From Clostridia bacterium (lineage in GTDB: Bacteria > Bacillota > Clostridia > Oscillospirales > Acutalibacteraceae): a DNA stretch of 64,000 nt. The notes beneath the pieces are model-generated. The model made no database searches. It saw only the letters and a list, made by a program, of their open reading frames with translations, and was not told where the DNA came from. Position 1 is the stretch's first letter. Each line of letters begins with the position of its first letter. This document shows positions 29,092-37,873 of this stretch, one piece after another. Location of the stretch: NCBI GenBank assembly GCA_024692685.1, contig JAILMJ010000041.1, positions 53,513 to 117,512 of the forward strand. Reading direction: 5' to 3'. Both the position numbers and the translations under genes were made by a program.

Positions 29092-30006
29092 ATGGCTAAG
29101 TATTACAGGGAAATAATCAATGCTGCGGCAAAAACCGCTCCCGATATTTTTGTCTCCCAGTGTGATGATAATTACCGGGCAAGTATTTCAACCTGTGTAA
29201 ATCTGATTCTCGATAAAAGCAAGAAGATTATCCTTCTTGCAGGTCCTTCATCATCCGGCAAGACAACGACTGCCAAAATGATTGTTAACGGTCTTGAGAA
29301 AAAAGGCTGTGCTGCTTACCTCGTTTCACTTGACGACTTTTATATCGCAGACAGAGAACAGTATCCCCGCAACAAAGACGGCAGTATCGACTATGAAAGT
29401 CCGGATGCGCTTGATATAAAACTCATAGGCAAATGTTTCAACGATCTTATGAAGAACGGAGGAAGTGATTTGCCCATATTTGATTTCAACACTCATTCGA
29501 GGAGCGAGCGAAAGAACAGCATTAGACTTGATGATGACAGCCTTATCGTAGTTGAAGGTATTCACGGTTTAAATCCCCGCATAACTGCAGGTCTTTCGAA
29601 AGATAAAATCGCAAAAATATATGTCAGTGTCTCATCAAGAGTTTACACAAGGGATAACGATCTCGTTTTCACCAGGCGCGATTTGAGACTTATGCGCAGA
29701 ATGGTCAGGGATTATTATTTTCGCAGTACATCCGTTGATGAAACCCTTGATAACTGGCAGAAGGTGTGCAACGGAGAAAACAAATTCATTTTTCCGTTCA
29801 GAAACCACGCCGATTTCAAACTGGATTCATTTCATCCTTGTGAAGTCGGCATCATTTCACCGATTGTATCGGAGCTTTTTGCCTCTGCGGGTGACGGTGC
29901 TCATACCGATGAGAAAAACGATTTTATCAAAAAAATACGGCTTTTTGAGAGCATAGATAAAAATATGATTTCTGATGAATCCCTGTTGCGTGAGTTTGTT
30001 GTCTGA
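29092..30006 (+). CDS. Uridine kinase-like / phosphoribulokinase-family NTPase
   Basis: ILLAGPSSSGKTTTAKMIVNGL Walker A, LVSLDDFYIAD, IVVEGIHGLNP. Confidence 0.82.
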   Translation: MAKYYREIINAAAKTAPDIFVSQCDDNYRASISTCVNLILDKSKKIILLAGPSSSGKTTTAKMIVNGLEKKGCAAYLVSLDDFYIADREQYPRNKDGSIDYESPDALDIKLIGKCFNDLMKNGGSDLPIFDFNTHSRSERKNSIRLDDDSLIVVEGIHGLNPRITAGLSKDKIAKIYVSVSSRVYTRDNDLVFTRRDLRLMRRMVRDYYFRSTSVDETLDNWQKVCNGENKFIFPFRNHADFKLDSFHPCEVGIISPIVSELFASAGDGAHTDEKNDFIKKIRLFESIDKNMISDESLLREFVV

Positions 30007-30039
30007 TAATTCATGCATCTGTTAATAGGAGAGACTTAT

Positions 30040-31860
30040 ATGGAACAGCTTAAAATGTATAAACTCACAGCTGAACCCTATGAAGAACTGACTTTGCCGG
30101 CGGATTTTTCATTTTCGAATTTTAAAAACTGCGAAGCGGATGTCAGGGCATGGGCTGATTGTCTGAGAAACGGCAGACTGATAGGGGATGATACTCCCGA
30201 AGACGCGTTCAGAGGTTCAATTCTCAGAATACCGGAGATTGATCCCGAAAGAGATATCTGGTTTATAGACTATAAGGGGGAGCACGTAGGAACTGTTTGT
30301 GCTTTCGTAACTGATAATCCCAAAATGGGAGATATGCATATGGTCGGTATAAGAGAAGATTTCAGGGGAAAGGGCCTTGCCAAATATCTTTCTTATATTA
30401 CTGTCAAATCGCTTACGGAAAGAAATACCGAGTATATTTCGCTGACAACCGATGAATTTCGCAAAGCCGCCGTCAAAAGCTATATGTCGGCAGGTTTCCT
30501 GCCTGTTGAGTACGATTACGGTATGCAGGGTAGATGGGAAGCCATTTTGCGCGAATATAATGTTGACAGTATCAGGATGCTTTATGAGGATGCAACCTAT
30601 TACAAAACAATCTACAAGGATAAAACCGACCCCAGAGTGAAAATCGGTGTCCTCGGAGCAGGCCGCGGAAAGACATTGATGGATTACTGTGAAAAGAGCG
30701 ATAACGCCGTTCTTGTGGCTGTTTGCGACCGCGATTTTTCCTGTCTGGAGAATATAAAGGAAAAATATAAAGACACAATTACATATTACGAGGATTACGA
30801 TGAATTTCTCAAACATGATATGGACCTTGTCGTTCTTGCCAATTATGCCAATGAACACGCTCCCTTTGCGATTAAAGCACTTAATGCGGGTATCAATGTT
30901 CTGAGTGAGCTTCTTCCCGTCCAGACTATGAAGGAAGCCGTCGATCTTGTTGAAGCGGTAGAGAGAAGCGGAAAAAAATACATCTACGGTGAAAACTGTT
31001 GCTATATGCCCGCTCCGAAGAAAATGAGAAAACTTTTCCGTAAAGGCAGAATGGGAGAATTCCAATACGGTGAAGGCGAATACCTTCATAATCTGGAAAA
31101 TGATTGGGATCAGCACAGCCATTGCGATCCGAAGCATTGGCGCAACACGATGAGCGCGTTTTATTATTGCACTCACGCAACCGGTCCTCTTATTCACATT
31201 TCAGGTTTAAGGCCGGTCAGTGTGACGGGATTTGAAGCGCCATATAATAAAAAAATGTTCCGTATGGGGGCACTCGGCGCTCCATTCGGTGAAGAAATTA
31301 TCACCCTTGAAAACGGTGCGATTCTCAAATGCATACAAGGCGTAGGTCCCTCAAAGGATTCTCTTTGGTACAGCTGTATGGGTGAAAACGGGGTGCTTGA
31401 ATCAGTAAGAAATGTATCCGATAAGGAGGGTGTCCTTACTCTGCTTATGAACTGTGACGAAGAAGAGGGAAGTAACAAAGGGGATTTCAAAGACGATAAG
31501 ACGGATGACGGCCTGACTCCTTTGGCAGGCACCTCCGATCATGGCGGCGGAGACTATTACCTGATGTATAACGCCTGCGAATGCGTCAAAGGCAATAAGC
31601 AGGCCGATGTAATTGATGTCTATGAAGCCCTTGATATGTTCCTGCCCGGTATTTTTGCCTATTTTTCGGTTCTTGAAGGAAATATCCCGCAGGCAATACC
31701 TGATCTCAGGAATAAAACAGATAGAGAGAAGTGGAGAAATGACACAAGATGTACCGATCCTGCGGTTGCCGGTTGTCAGCTTCTTCCAAGCTGTTCAAAA
31801 GGCAATGCCGATATCCCTGAGAGTGTGTTTGAAAAACTCAGAAATAAGAATAAAAAATAG
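30040..31860 (+). CDS. GNAT acetyltransferase - Gfo/Idh/MocA oxidoreductase fusion
   Basis: N-terminal GNAT motif GIREDFRGKGLAKYLSYITVKSL; then KIGVLGAGRGKTLMDYC Rossmann and ECxPxQ-like ELLPVQTMKEA with Gfo/Idh C-terminal domain. Confidence 0.75.
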   Translation: MEQLKMYKLTAEPYEELTLPADFSFSNFKNCEADVRAWADCLRNGRLIGDDTPEDAFRGSILRIPEIDPERDIWFIDYKGEHVGTVCAFVTDNPKMGDMHMVGIREDFRGKGLAKYLSYITVKSLTERNTEYISLTTDEFRKAAVKSYMSAGFLPVEYDYGMQGRWEAILREYNVDSIRMLYEDATYYKTIYKDKTDPRVKIGVLGAGRGKTLMDYCEKSDNAVLVAVCDRDFSCLENIKEKYKDTITYYEDYDEFLKHDMDLVVLANYANEHAPFAIKALNAGINVLSELLPVQTMKEAVDLVEAVERSGKKYIYGENCCYMPAPKKMRKLFRKGRMGEFQYGEGEYLHNLENDWDQHSHCDPKHWRNTMSAFYYCTHATGPLIHISGLRPVSVTGFEAPYNKKMFRMGALGAPFGEEIITLENGAILKCIQGVGPSKDSLWYSCMGENGVLESVRNVSDKEGVLTLLMNCDEEEGSNKGDFKDDKTDDGLTPLAGTSDHGGGDYYLMYNACECVKGNKQADVIDVYEALDMFLPGIFAYFSVLEGNIPQAIPDLRNKTDREKWRNDTRCTDPAVAGCQLLPSCSKGNADIPESVFEKLRNKNKK

Positions 31861-31880
31861 TATCCGTTAAATATGAAAAA

Positions 31881-31910
31881 AGCCGTAATGAAACAGTGTT
31901 CATTACGGCT
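31881..31910. terminator. Bidirectional terminator between convergent genes
   Basis: agccgtaatgaa-acagtg-ttcattacggct, A tract before and T8 after. Confidence 0.85.
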
Positions 31911-31950
31911 GATTTTTTTTATGTTGACAGCAACTTCCGGTTTTTAAAAG

Positions 31951-33417
31951 TTATTCTTCCGTTTTATCTTCTCCGCCTTCGCTGTTAACCTTTCTGACAT
32001 AGGCATATACAGGTTCCAGCTTTTCTTTGGTAAGAGGATAGGCAAACTGATAGAGTATAAATATAAGGGTGTATGTTACAGCCGGAATAAGAGTGCAGAT
32101 TTTCAGAATACCTTCGCTGACTCCGGGCACAAAACCGGCGTTTGCCATAGAAGCGTCGTAGCCGATTTTGCCCAGCAACATCAGTCCGCCGTAATCTGCA
32201 GCGGTCTGGCCGAGTTTTCTGCAGAAGGTGTAAATGGCGTATATTGCGCTTTCGCTCTTTATGTTGGTTTTGTATTCCTGATAGTCAATAACATCGGCTA
32301 CAACTGCCCAGTTTGTAATGGAAACAAACGAATAACCGAAACCGATTATGAAAAGGATAATAATAAATATCATTGACTGGTCGGGATTTGGTTTAATAAC
32401 ATAAGCGGCGATTGCTGCAATAGCTGAAAAAAACGCACCGAATCCGGAGAGTTCTTTCTTTCCGAATTTCTTGACAAGTTTGGGCACAAACGGGATCATC
32501 AGCGCCATAGGTGCATACTGGGCTATGGTGCCGAGAACCGATAAGTTTGTATTGCAGAAATAGTTTTTGTAGAGATACTGATTGAGCGAAGCAAACTGAA
32601 GCTGACCGCTTATCAGTATTCCTGTCAGCGCAAGAACAACAAACGGTTTGCTCTTAATCATACCGAGATAGGTTTTCTTAAGGTCAAATTTCGGTTCTGC
32701 CTCAGATTTAACACGTTCTCTTGTGGTGTTGTAGCAGGAAATGTAGAAGATTACGGATAACACGGCCATGGCTATGGCAAAATAAAACATTCCGTTTGAG
32801 TCGGCAACATTGAAGGTGCCGCCCTTTCCGTCAGTAACCTTTTTATATATAAGGAAGGGAGCGAGCAGAAGCGGAGCTGCCCCGCCGATGCCTCCGCCAA
32901 TCGTCCTGAATGTTGAAAGAAGGGTTCTGCCGTCGGGGTCGTCGGTTATAACGCTTGCAAGTGAGCCGAACGGTACGTTCATTCCGGTGTACAGCATGCC
33001 GAATGCGATATATGTGACATAGGCAAACGCCAGCAGCACAGCGGAGTTTGATGTGAATTTACCGATATCAAAGAAGCAGAGTAACTGTGAAAGGGCGAGA
33101 GGAACTGCCACCCATTTGATATAAGGCCTGAATTTGCCGGCCTTGGAGGGCTTGCGTTTTGCAACTATCGCTCCCCACATAGGGTCGTTGACAGCGTCCC
33201 AGAGCCTTGTAACAAGGAATAGATTGGCAACGCTCTTGGTCTTTATTTGGAGTATATCGGTGTAAAATACTTTAAGAAAGGAGGAAACATATGTGAGTAC
33301 AAACAGGTTTCCTGCATCGCCCAGCATATATCCGAGCCCTTCCTTTATGCCGATTTTATTGGGATGTTCGGCAACGTTGATATCTCTGTTTACGGTTTTG
33401 TCATCCATTAAAAACAC
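31951..33417 (-). CDS. GPH-type MFS sugar:cation symporter
   Basis: KEGLGYMLGDAGNLFVLTYVSSFLKVFYTDILQI, RLWDAVNDPMWGAIV. Confidence 0.88.
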   Translation of the reverse strand: MFLMDDKTVNRDINVAEHPNKIGIKEGLGYMLGDAGNLFVLTYVSSFLKVFYTDILQIKTKSVANLFLVTRLWDAVNDPMWGAIVAKRKPSKAGKFRPYIKWVAVPLALSQLLCFFDIGKFTSNSAVLLAFAYVTYIAFGMLYTGMNVPFGSLASVITDDPDGRTLLSTFRTIGGGIGGAAPLLLAPFLIYKKVTDGKGGTFNVADSNGMFYFAIAMAVLSVIFYISCYNTTRERVKSEAEPKFDLKKTYLGMIKSKPFVVLALTGILISGQLQFASLNQYLYKNYFCNTNLSVLGTIAQYAPMALMIPFVPKLVKKFGKKELSGFGAFFSAIAAIAAYVIKPNPDQSMIFIIILFIIGFGYSFVSITNWAVVADVIDYQEYKTNIKSESAIYAIYTFCRKLGQTAADYGGLMLLGKIGYDASMANAGFVPGVSEGILKICTLIPAVTYTLIFILYQFAYPLTKEKLEPVYAYVRKVNSEGGEDKTEE

Positions 33418-33482
33418 CTCGAAAATACAATACCATATTTAGACTTTCATTTCAAGTGATAATGCTACCGTGATTGTTTGAT

Positions 33483-34673
33483 TTATAACGAATTGTTTGC
33501 TCCTGTTCCGTCAGTTGTGCCGATAAAGACCGATTTATATTTGTCTTTAAAAGCCGGAAAAGCTCTGAGGTATGCCTCTTTGACTTTCTCTTCAATTTCG
33601 ATTTCAAAATCCGGGTCTGTCAAAGCAAAACAGTTGCCTTTGAAACCGGCTCCGCAGAATCTGGCTCCGAGAACCCCACGGGTTGATTTAAGTATTTCCC
33701 AAAGCGCTGTCAGTTCGGGGGAACCTGCCTCATAGTTCTCAACCGAGCTTTGTCCGCTTTCCGTTATCAGTCTGCCGTATTCTTCCGTTTTTCCTTCACG
33801 GAAAAGCTTTGTCCCTTCTTTAACCCGCTGCATTTCAGTATAATAATGCAGACATCGTCTGTAAACATTGTCCGGGAGCTCACCGCCGTATTTCTCGAAT
33901 ACGTCCGCGGGAATTCTTCTCAGCACAGGCTCGGAATCATCTTTAATGCAGGTGTGCCTTCTGAGTATATCAAAGCCTTCGCGGAGTTCAGCGGTTCTTT
34001 TGTTATAATCACTGCTTATGAGTGAGTGTTCAACTCCGCTGAAAAATATACCGATTCGGAATTTCTTTGATTGTGACGGGAACGGAATGCTTTCGATTTC
34101 ACCGGTCAATGTATCATAGTAAAGCAGACTGTCCTTTTTGCTCAGAATTATGCACGCCTGATCCAGAACTCCGCAGTTAAGCCCGATATGATTTCTTTCC
34201 GCTCCGTGCGCAACCGTAATCAGTTTGTCGTTTGAAATGTGATAATTAGCGGCAGTACAAAAAGCATTTATATACTGTATTGTCACCGCCGCGGATGATG
34301 AAAGTCCGCCCACCGGGAAGGAGCCGCTGATAATTGCATCAAATCCCCGGGTTATTTCATAGCCGTAATCTTTTAATGAACTCAAAGCAGCCTGTGAATA
34401 TGAAATCCAGCGCCCCTTTTCAATTTTATAATTACTGATATCAAAACTTGCTTTTTCGGCGTAGTCTTCGCTGTAAATATTTACCTTTTTTCCTGCGTTT
34501 GGCGAAAAAACCATATTTATACCGATATCGGGTGTAAAGCCGTTTATTATTCCTTTCTGGTGGTCAATATGTGCCCCGAGTGTACATATTCTGTAAGGAA
34601 CAAAATAGTAATAAGAGGGCTGATACCCGAAAACCAATTTGAATTTTTCCCTGAGGGTCTCGCTGTTATTCAT
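33483..34673 (-). CDS. GHMP-family sugar kinase, galactokinase/galacturonokinase-like
   Basis: VPYRICTLGAHIDHQKG substrate motif, GGLSSSAAVTI, GARFCGAGFKGNCFAL; start set at MNNSETLREK. Confidence 0.8.
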   Translation of the reverse strand: MNNSETLREKFKLVFGYQPSYYYFVPYRICTLGAHIDHQKGIINGFTPDIGINMVFSPNAGKKVNIYSEDYAEKASFDISNYKIEKGRWISYSQAALSSLKDYGYEITRGFDAIISGSFPVGGLSSSAAVTIQYINAFCTAANYHISNDKLITVAHGAERNHIGLNCGVLDQACIILSKKDSLLYYDTLTGEIESIPFPSQSKKFRIGIFFSGVEHSLISSDYNKRTAELREGFDILRRHTCIKDDSEPVLRRIPADVFEKYGGELPDNVYRRCLHYYTEMQRVKEGTKLFREGKTEEYGRLITESGQSSVENYEAGSPELTALWEILKSTRGVLGARFCGAGFKGNCFALTDPDFEIEIEEKVKEAYLRAFPAFKDKYKSVFIGTTDGTGANNSL

Positions 34674-36228
34674 AAATATCATCCGTTCCGTATTCGTTAT
34701 ACCAGTTATAATTTGCTTTTTTGTCGTCAATTAAATATTCAGACGGATAGCTGTTTTCAGTCCAGTCAAGAGGAGCGGGCACCTCTCTTTTTTCTGATGC
34801 GATACCGAATGCGGTTTTAAGGTCGGAATAAACTTCTCCTTCGGCGCAGGGAGGATAACAGGAAACAAACAGAGGAGTCCCGCTTTTTGCGAGCAAATCG
34901 AGCCACTGCTTGTTTAGATTCCAGTCAATTTTACCCGTGATACCCACGCAGTCTGCGTCAACCTGATAGAAAGAGTTATGCTGACAGAGCCTGAATGCCA
35001 GTGTATTTACTCCCATTTTTCTTGTGCGTGACCATTCTTTGCCGCTCGTATCGTCACCTGTTCTGAATATATGGGCAAGGCCGGCGGTAAGGTGACTGAA
35101 ACAGTTGCAGGCGAGAATCAGACAATCTCCCGCTTCAGTTAATATCTGATTATAGAAATCAATCACAATTTCCGCGGTTGTTTTCGTGCGGTCGTAAAAT
35201 CCTTCATTATAATCCGAAATATCAACCTTCATTGATTTGCCCCATATGCCGGTAAGGTCGTAACAGGAAAAATCGTGTTTTATCAGCAAATAACCCCAGT
35301 TTGTAAGCTTTTTTACCGTTTCGGATATGTGTTTTTTTACGTCCGGATGAGTGGGATCAAGGTATTTCTTATCACGACCTCTTCTTGCTTCGTGCGGAAG
35401 AGGAAGCTCCTTGTATTCATCGGAAAGAAAGCGAACCCATATTCCGGGCTTTACACCTTCGTTTTTCATTTTCTGCGCGAGTTCGCCCATATCCCCGAAT
35501 TTTTCATTCGGACACCAGGGAGGATTTGTTCCGTGTTTCTGCCATCCGTCATCTATGACCATATACGGTTTGCAGCTGCAGCCGCTGCAAAGTCCGGCTA
35601 TCAACCTTGTATCATCAAGGATCTCTCTTTCCGAGCTGTTGCCGTAAGCGTAATACCAGTTGTTTGAGCCGTAAACCGTCTCTTCCGTTTTAAGGCAAAA
35701 CGGAGACATCAGCGAGCAGAATTCTTTCAGAGCGTCAAAGGTGGAAATATTGTGGTAATCGCGGAATAAAACAGTGGCAGCCTTTATTTTTCTGCCGTTC
35801 AGAAGAACCGGCTGCCCACCGTTTTTGACGTTGAGATTAAGAGTAATGCCTTTGTTGTCAATCTGCCACGAGCAGAATGCCGCAGGTCTTACTTTTACAC
35901 CGAAGCAGGAGGTAAGCCGCCCTTCTGTTTCTCTGTTTTTGTCTGTTCCGTTTGTTACGGCAAAATACCAGGGCATAATTCTGTCGGGTTCGATGCCTTT
36001 GAATGTCAGGTCTCCGTAGCTTCTTTCCCAGGCATCACCCATAATTCTAAAATCACCCGACGGCGCCTCTCCGTGAGCGAAATTCCAGCGCAATACAACG
36101 AAAGATAGTTCTGCCGAAGAAGCGACTTCAATATCAAGGCCTGCATTATTGATATCAAAAAGTACATCGGTGGATTTTTCTGAACTTTCCGGTATTATTT
36201 TGATTCTGTCCGGTTTTCTGAGTTGCAT
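34666..36228 (-). CDS. Alpha-galactosidase-like glycoside hydrolase (GH36/clan GH-D-like)
   Basis: PYMVIDDGWQ, GIWVRFL, LLIKHDFSCYD candidate nucleophile, RTGDDTSG. Confidence 0.65.
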   Translation of the reverse strand: MQLRKPDRIKIIPESSEKSTDVLFDINNAGLDIEVASSAELSFVVLRWNFAHGEAPSGDFRIMGDAWERSYGDLTFKGIEPDRIMPWYFAVTNGTDKNRETEGRLTSCFGVKVRPAAFCSWQIDNKGITLNLNVKNGGQPVLLNGRKIKAATVLFRDYHNISTFDALKEFCSLMSPFCLKTEETVYGSNNWYYAYGNSSEREILDDTRLIAGLCSGCSCKPYMVIDDGWQKHGTNPPWCPNEKFGDMGELAQKMKNEGVKPGIWVRFLSDEYKELPLPHEARRGRDKKYLDPTHPDVKKHISETVKKLTNWGYLLIKHDFSCYDLTGIWGKSMKVDISDYNEGFYDRTKTTAEIVIDFYNQILTEAGDCLILACNCFSHLTAGLAHIFRTGDDTSGKEWSRTRKMGVNTLAFRLCQHNSFYQVDADCVGITGKIDWNLNKQWLDLLAKSGTPLFVSCYPPCAEGEVYSDLKTAFGIASEKREVPAPLDWTENSYPSEYLIDDKKANYNWYNEYGTDDIYE

Positions 36229-36365
36229 ACTTGACAGCTCCTTAAAATGTAATTATCCGATTGGGAAATTGACTTTATAAAATGAGGTAAAAATTATTCA
36301 AAAAATCTTGAATTGAGATTTGAATTATTATATAATCAATCCGATATATATTTGAGGTGGCTGAA

Positions 36366-37853
36366 ATGAAAAAAATCGGTTTTGACAACGACAAATATCT
36401 TACAATGCAGTCTGAAATGATATCAAAGAGAATCGGCGAATTCGGCGGCAAGCTTTATCTTGAATTCGGCGGTAAAATTTTTGATGATTTTCATGCATCA
36501 AGAGTATTGCCGGGCTTTGCTCCTGACAGTAAGCTTCAGATGCTGAAAAAACTTGCAGATGATGTTGAAGTCGTTATCGTTATAAATTCGAGCGACATTG
36601 AGAATAATAAAATCAGAAGTGACCTGGGCATCACATATGACAGCGACGTTCTCCGTCTTATCGATGCATACAGGGGAGCCGGTCTTTATGTCGGAAGCGT
36701 TGTCCTTGCCCAGTATGCCGGCCAGAATGTCGCAAGAGCTTTTAAGGAAAAACTTGAGGCGCTCGGAATAAAGGTGTTTATCCATTATCCCATTCAGGGT
36801 TATCCATATGATGTTACACATATCGTCAGTGATGAAGGCTTTGGCAAAAATGAATATATCGAAACCGAAAGACCGCTTGTTGTTGTCTCTGCTCCCGGAC
36901 CGGGAAGCGGAAAAATGGCAACCTGTCTCTCTCAACTATATCACGACAATAAAAGAGGCGTAAAAGCAGGCTACGCCAAATTTGAAACTTTTCCAATCTG
37001 GAATCTGCCTTTGAAGCATCCCGTTAATCTTGCCTATGAGGCAGCAACAGCAGACCTTAACGATGTTAATATGATTGACCCCTATCACCTTGAGGCTTAC
37101 GGCAAAACCACGGTCAATTATAACAGGGATGTTGAAGTATTCCCTGTATTAAATGCGATTTTTGAAAAGATTGAAGGCGTTTCTCCCTACAAATCTCCCA
37201 CTGATATGGGCGTCAATATGGCAGGGTACTGCATCAGCGACGATGAGGTGACAAGAGAGGCTTCCAAAGCCGAAATCATCCGCAGATATTTTGCAGCTAT
37301 GTGTGACACTAAACAGGGCAGAGGAAAGAAAAGCGCTGTCGATAAGATAGTCAGCCTTATGAATCAGGCCGGAATCTCTGTTGACGACAGGGCTGTTATA
37401 GGAGTAGCCGCAAAGAAAAGCGAAGAAACGGGAGGCCAGCCGGCAGTAGCTATCGAATTGCCGGACGGTCAGATTGTTACCGGTAAAACCTCTGAGCTTC
37501 TCGGTGCATCGTCTGCCGCTTTGCTCAATTCCGTCAAACATCTTGCAAATCTTCCCGATGATTTGCTTATGATTACTCCGTCTATCATTGAACCGATTCA
37601 GGAAGTCAAAACCAAAATTCTGAAGAATCACAATCCAAGACTTCATCTGGATGAAACTCTCATCGCTCTTTCTATGAGCGCTAATATGAATCCCGTGGCA
37701 AAGAAAGCGCTTGAAGCGGTTGGCAAATTGAGCGGGTCCGAGGCTCATTCAACGGTAATTCTTTCCCAAGTTGACCTTGATGTTTTCAGAAAGCTCGGTA
37801 TAAACATTACCTGTGAACCTGTTTATCAGACCAAGAAGCTTTACCATAAATAA
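36366..37853 (+). CDS. DUF1846 domain-containing (UPF0371) protein
   Basis: GFDNDKYLTMQSEMISKRIGEFGGKLYLEFGGKIFDDFHASRVLPGFAPDSK, VVSAPGPGSGKMATCLSQLYHD. Confidence 0.92.
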   Translation: MKKIGFDNDKYLTMQSEMISKRIGEFGGKLYLEFGGKIFDDFHASRVLPGFAPDSKLQMLKKLADDVEVVIVINSSDIENNKIRSDLGITYDSDVLRLIDAYRGAGLYVGSVVLAQYAGQNVARAFKEKLEALGIKVFIHYPIQGYPYDVTHIVSDEGFGKNEYIETERPLVVVSAPGPGSGKMATCLSQLYHDNKRGVKAGYAKFETFPIWNLPLKHPVNLAYEAATADLNDVNMIDPYHLEAYGKTTVNYNRDVEVFPVLNAIFEKIEGVSPYKSPTDMGVNMAGYCISDDEVTREASKAEIIRRYFAAMCDTKQGRGKKSAVDKIVSLMNQAGISVDDRAVIGVAAKKSEETGGQPAVAIELPDGQIVTGKTSELLGASSAALLNSVKHLANLPDDLLMITPSIIEPIQEVKTKILKNHNPRLHLDETLIALSMSANMNPVAKKALEAVGKLSGSEAHSTVILSQVDLDVFRKLGINITCEPVYQTKKLYHK

Positions 37854-37873
37854 TACTGAGGTTAATACCGCTT

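Noticed and set aside
30217-31197. Minus-strand 326-aa ORF opposite the GNAT-Gfo fusion
   Set aside because: Long but low-quality composition (Cys/Phe/Ile/His-rich) and antisense to a gene with clear motifs; shadow ORF.
36366-37853. DUF1846 protein as a component of the glycan locus
   Set aside because: This is a widely conserved stand-alone family in Firmicutes; adjacency alone is not enough.
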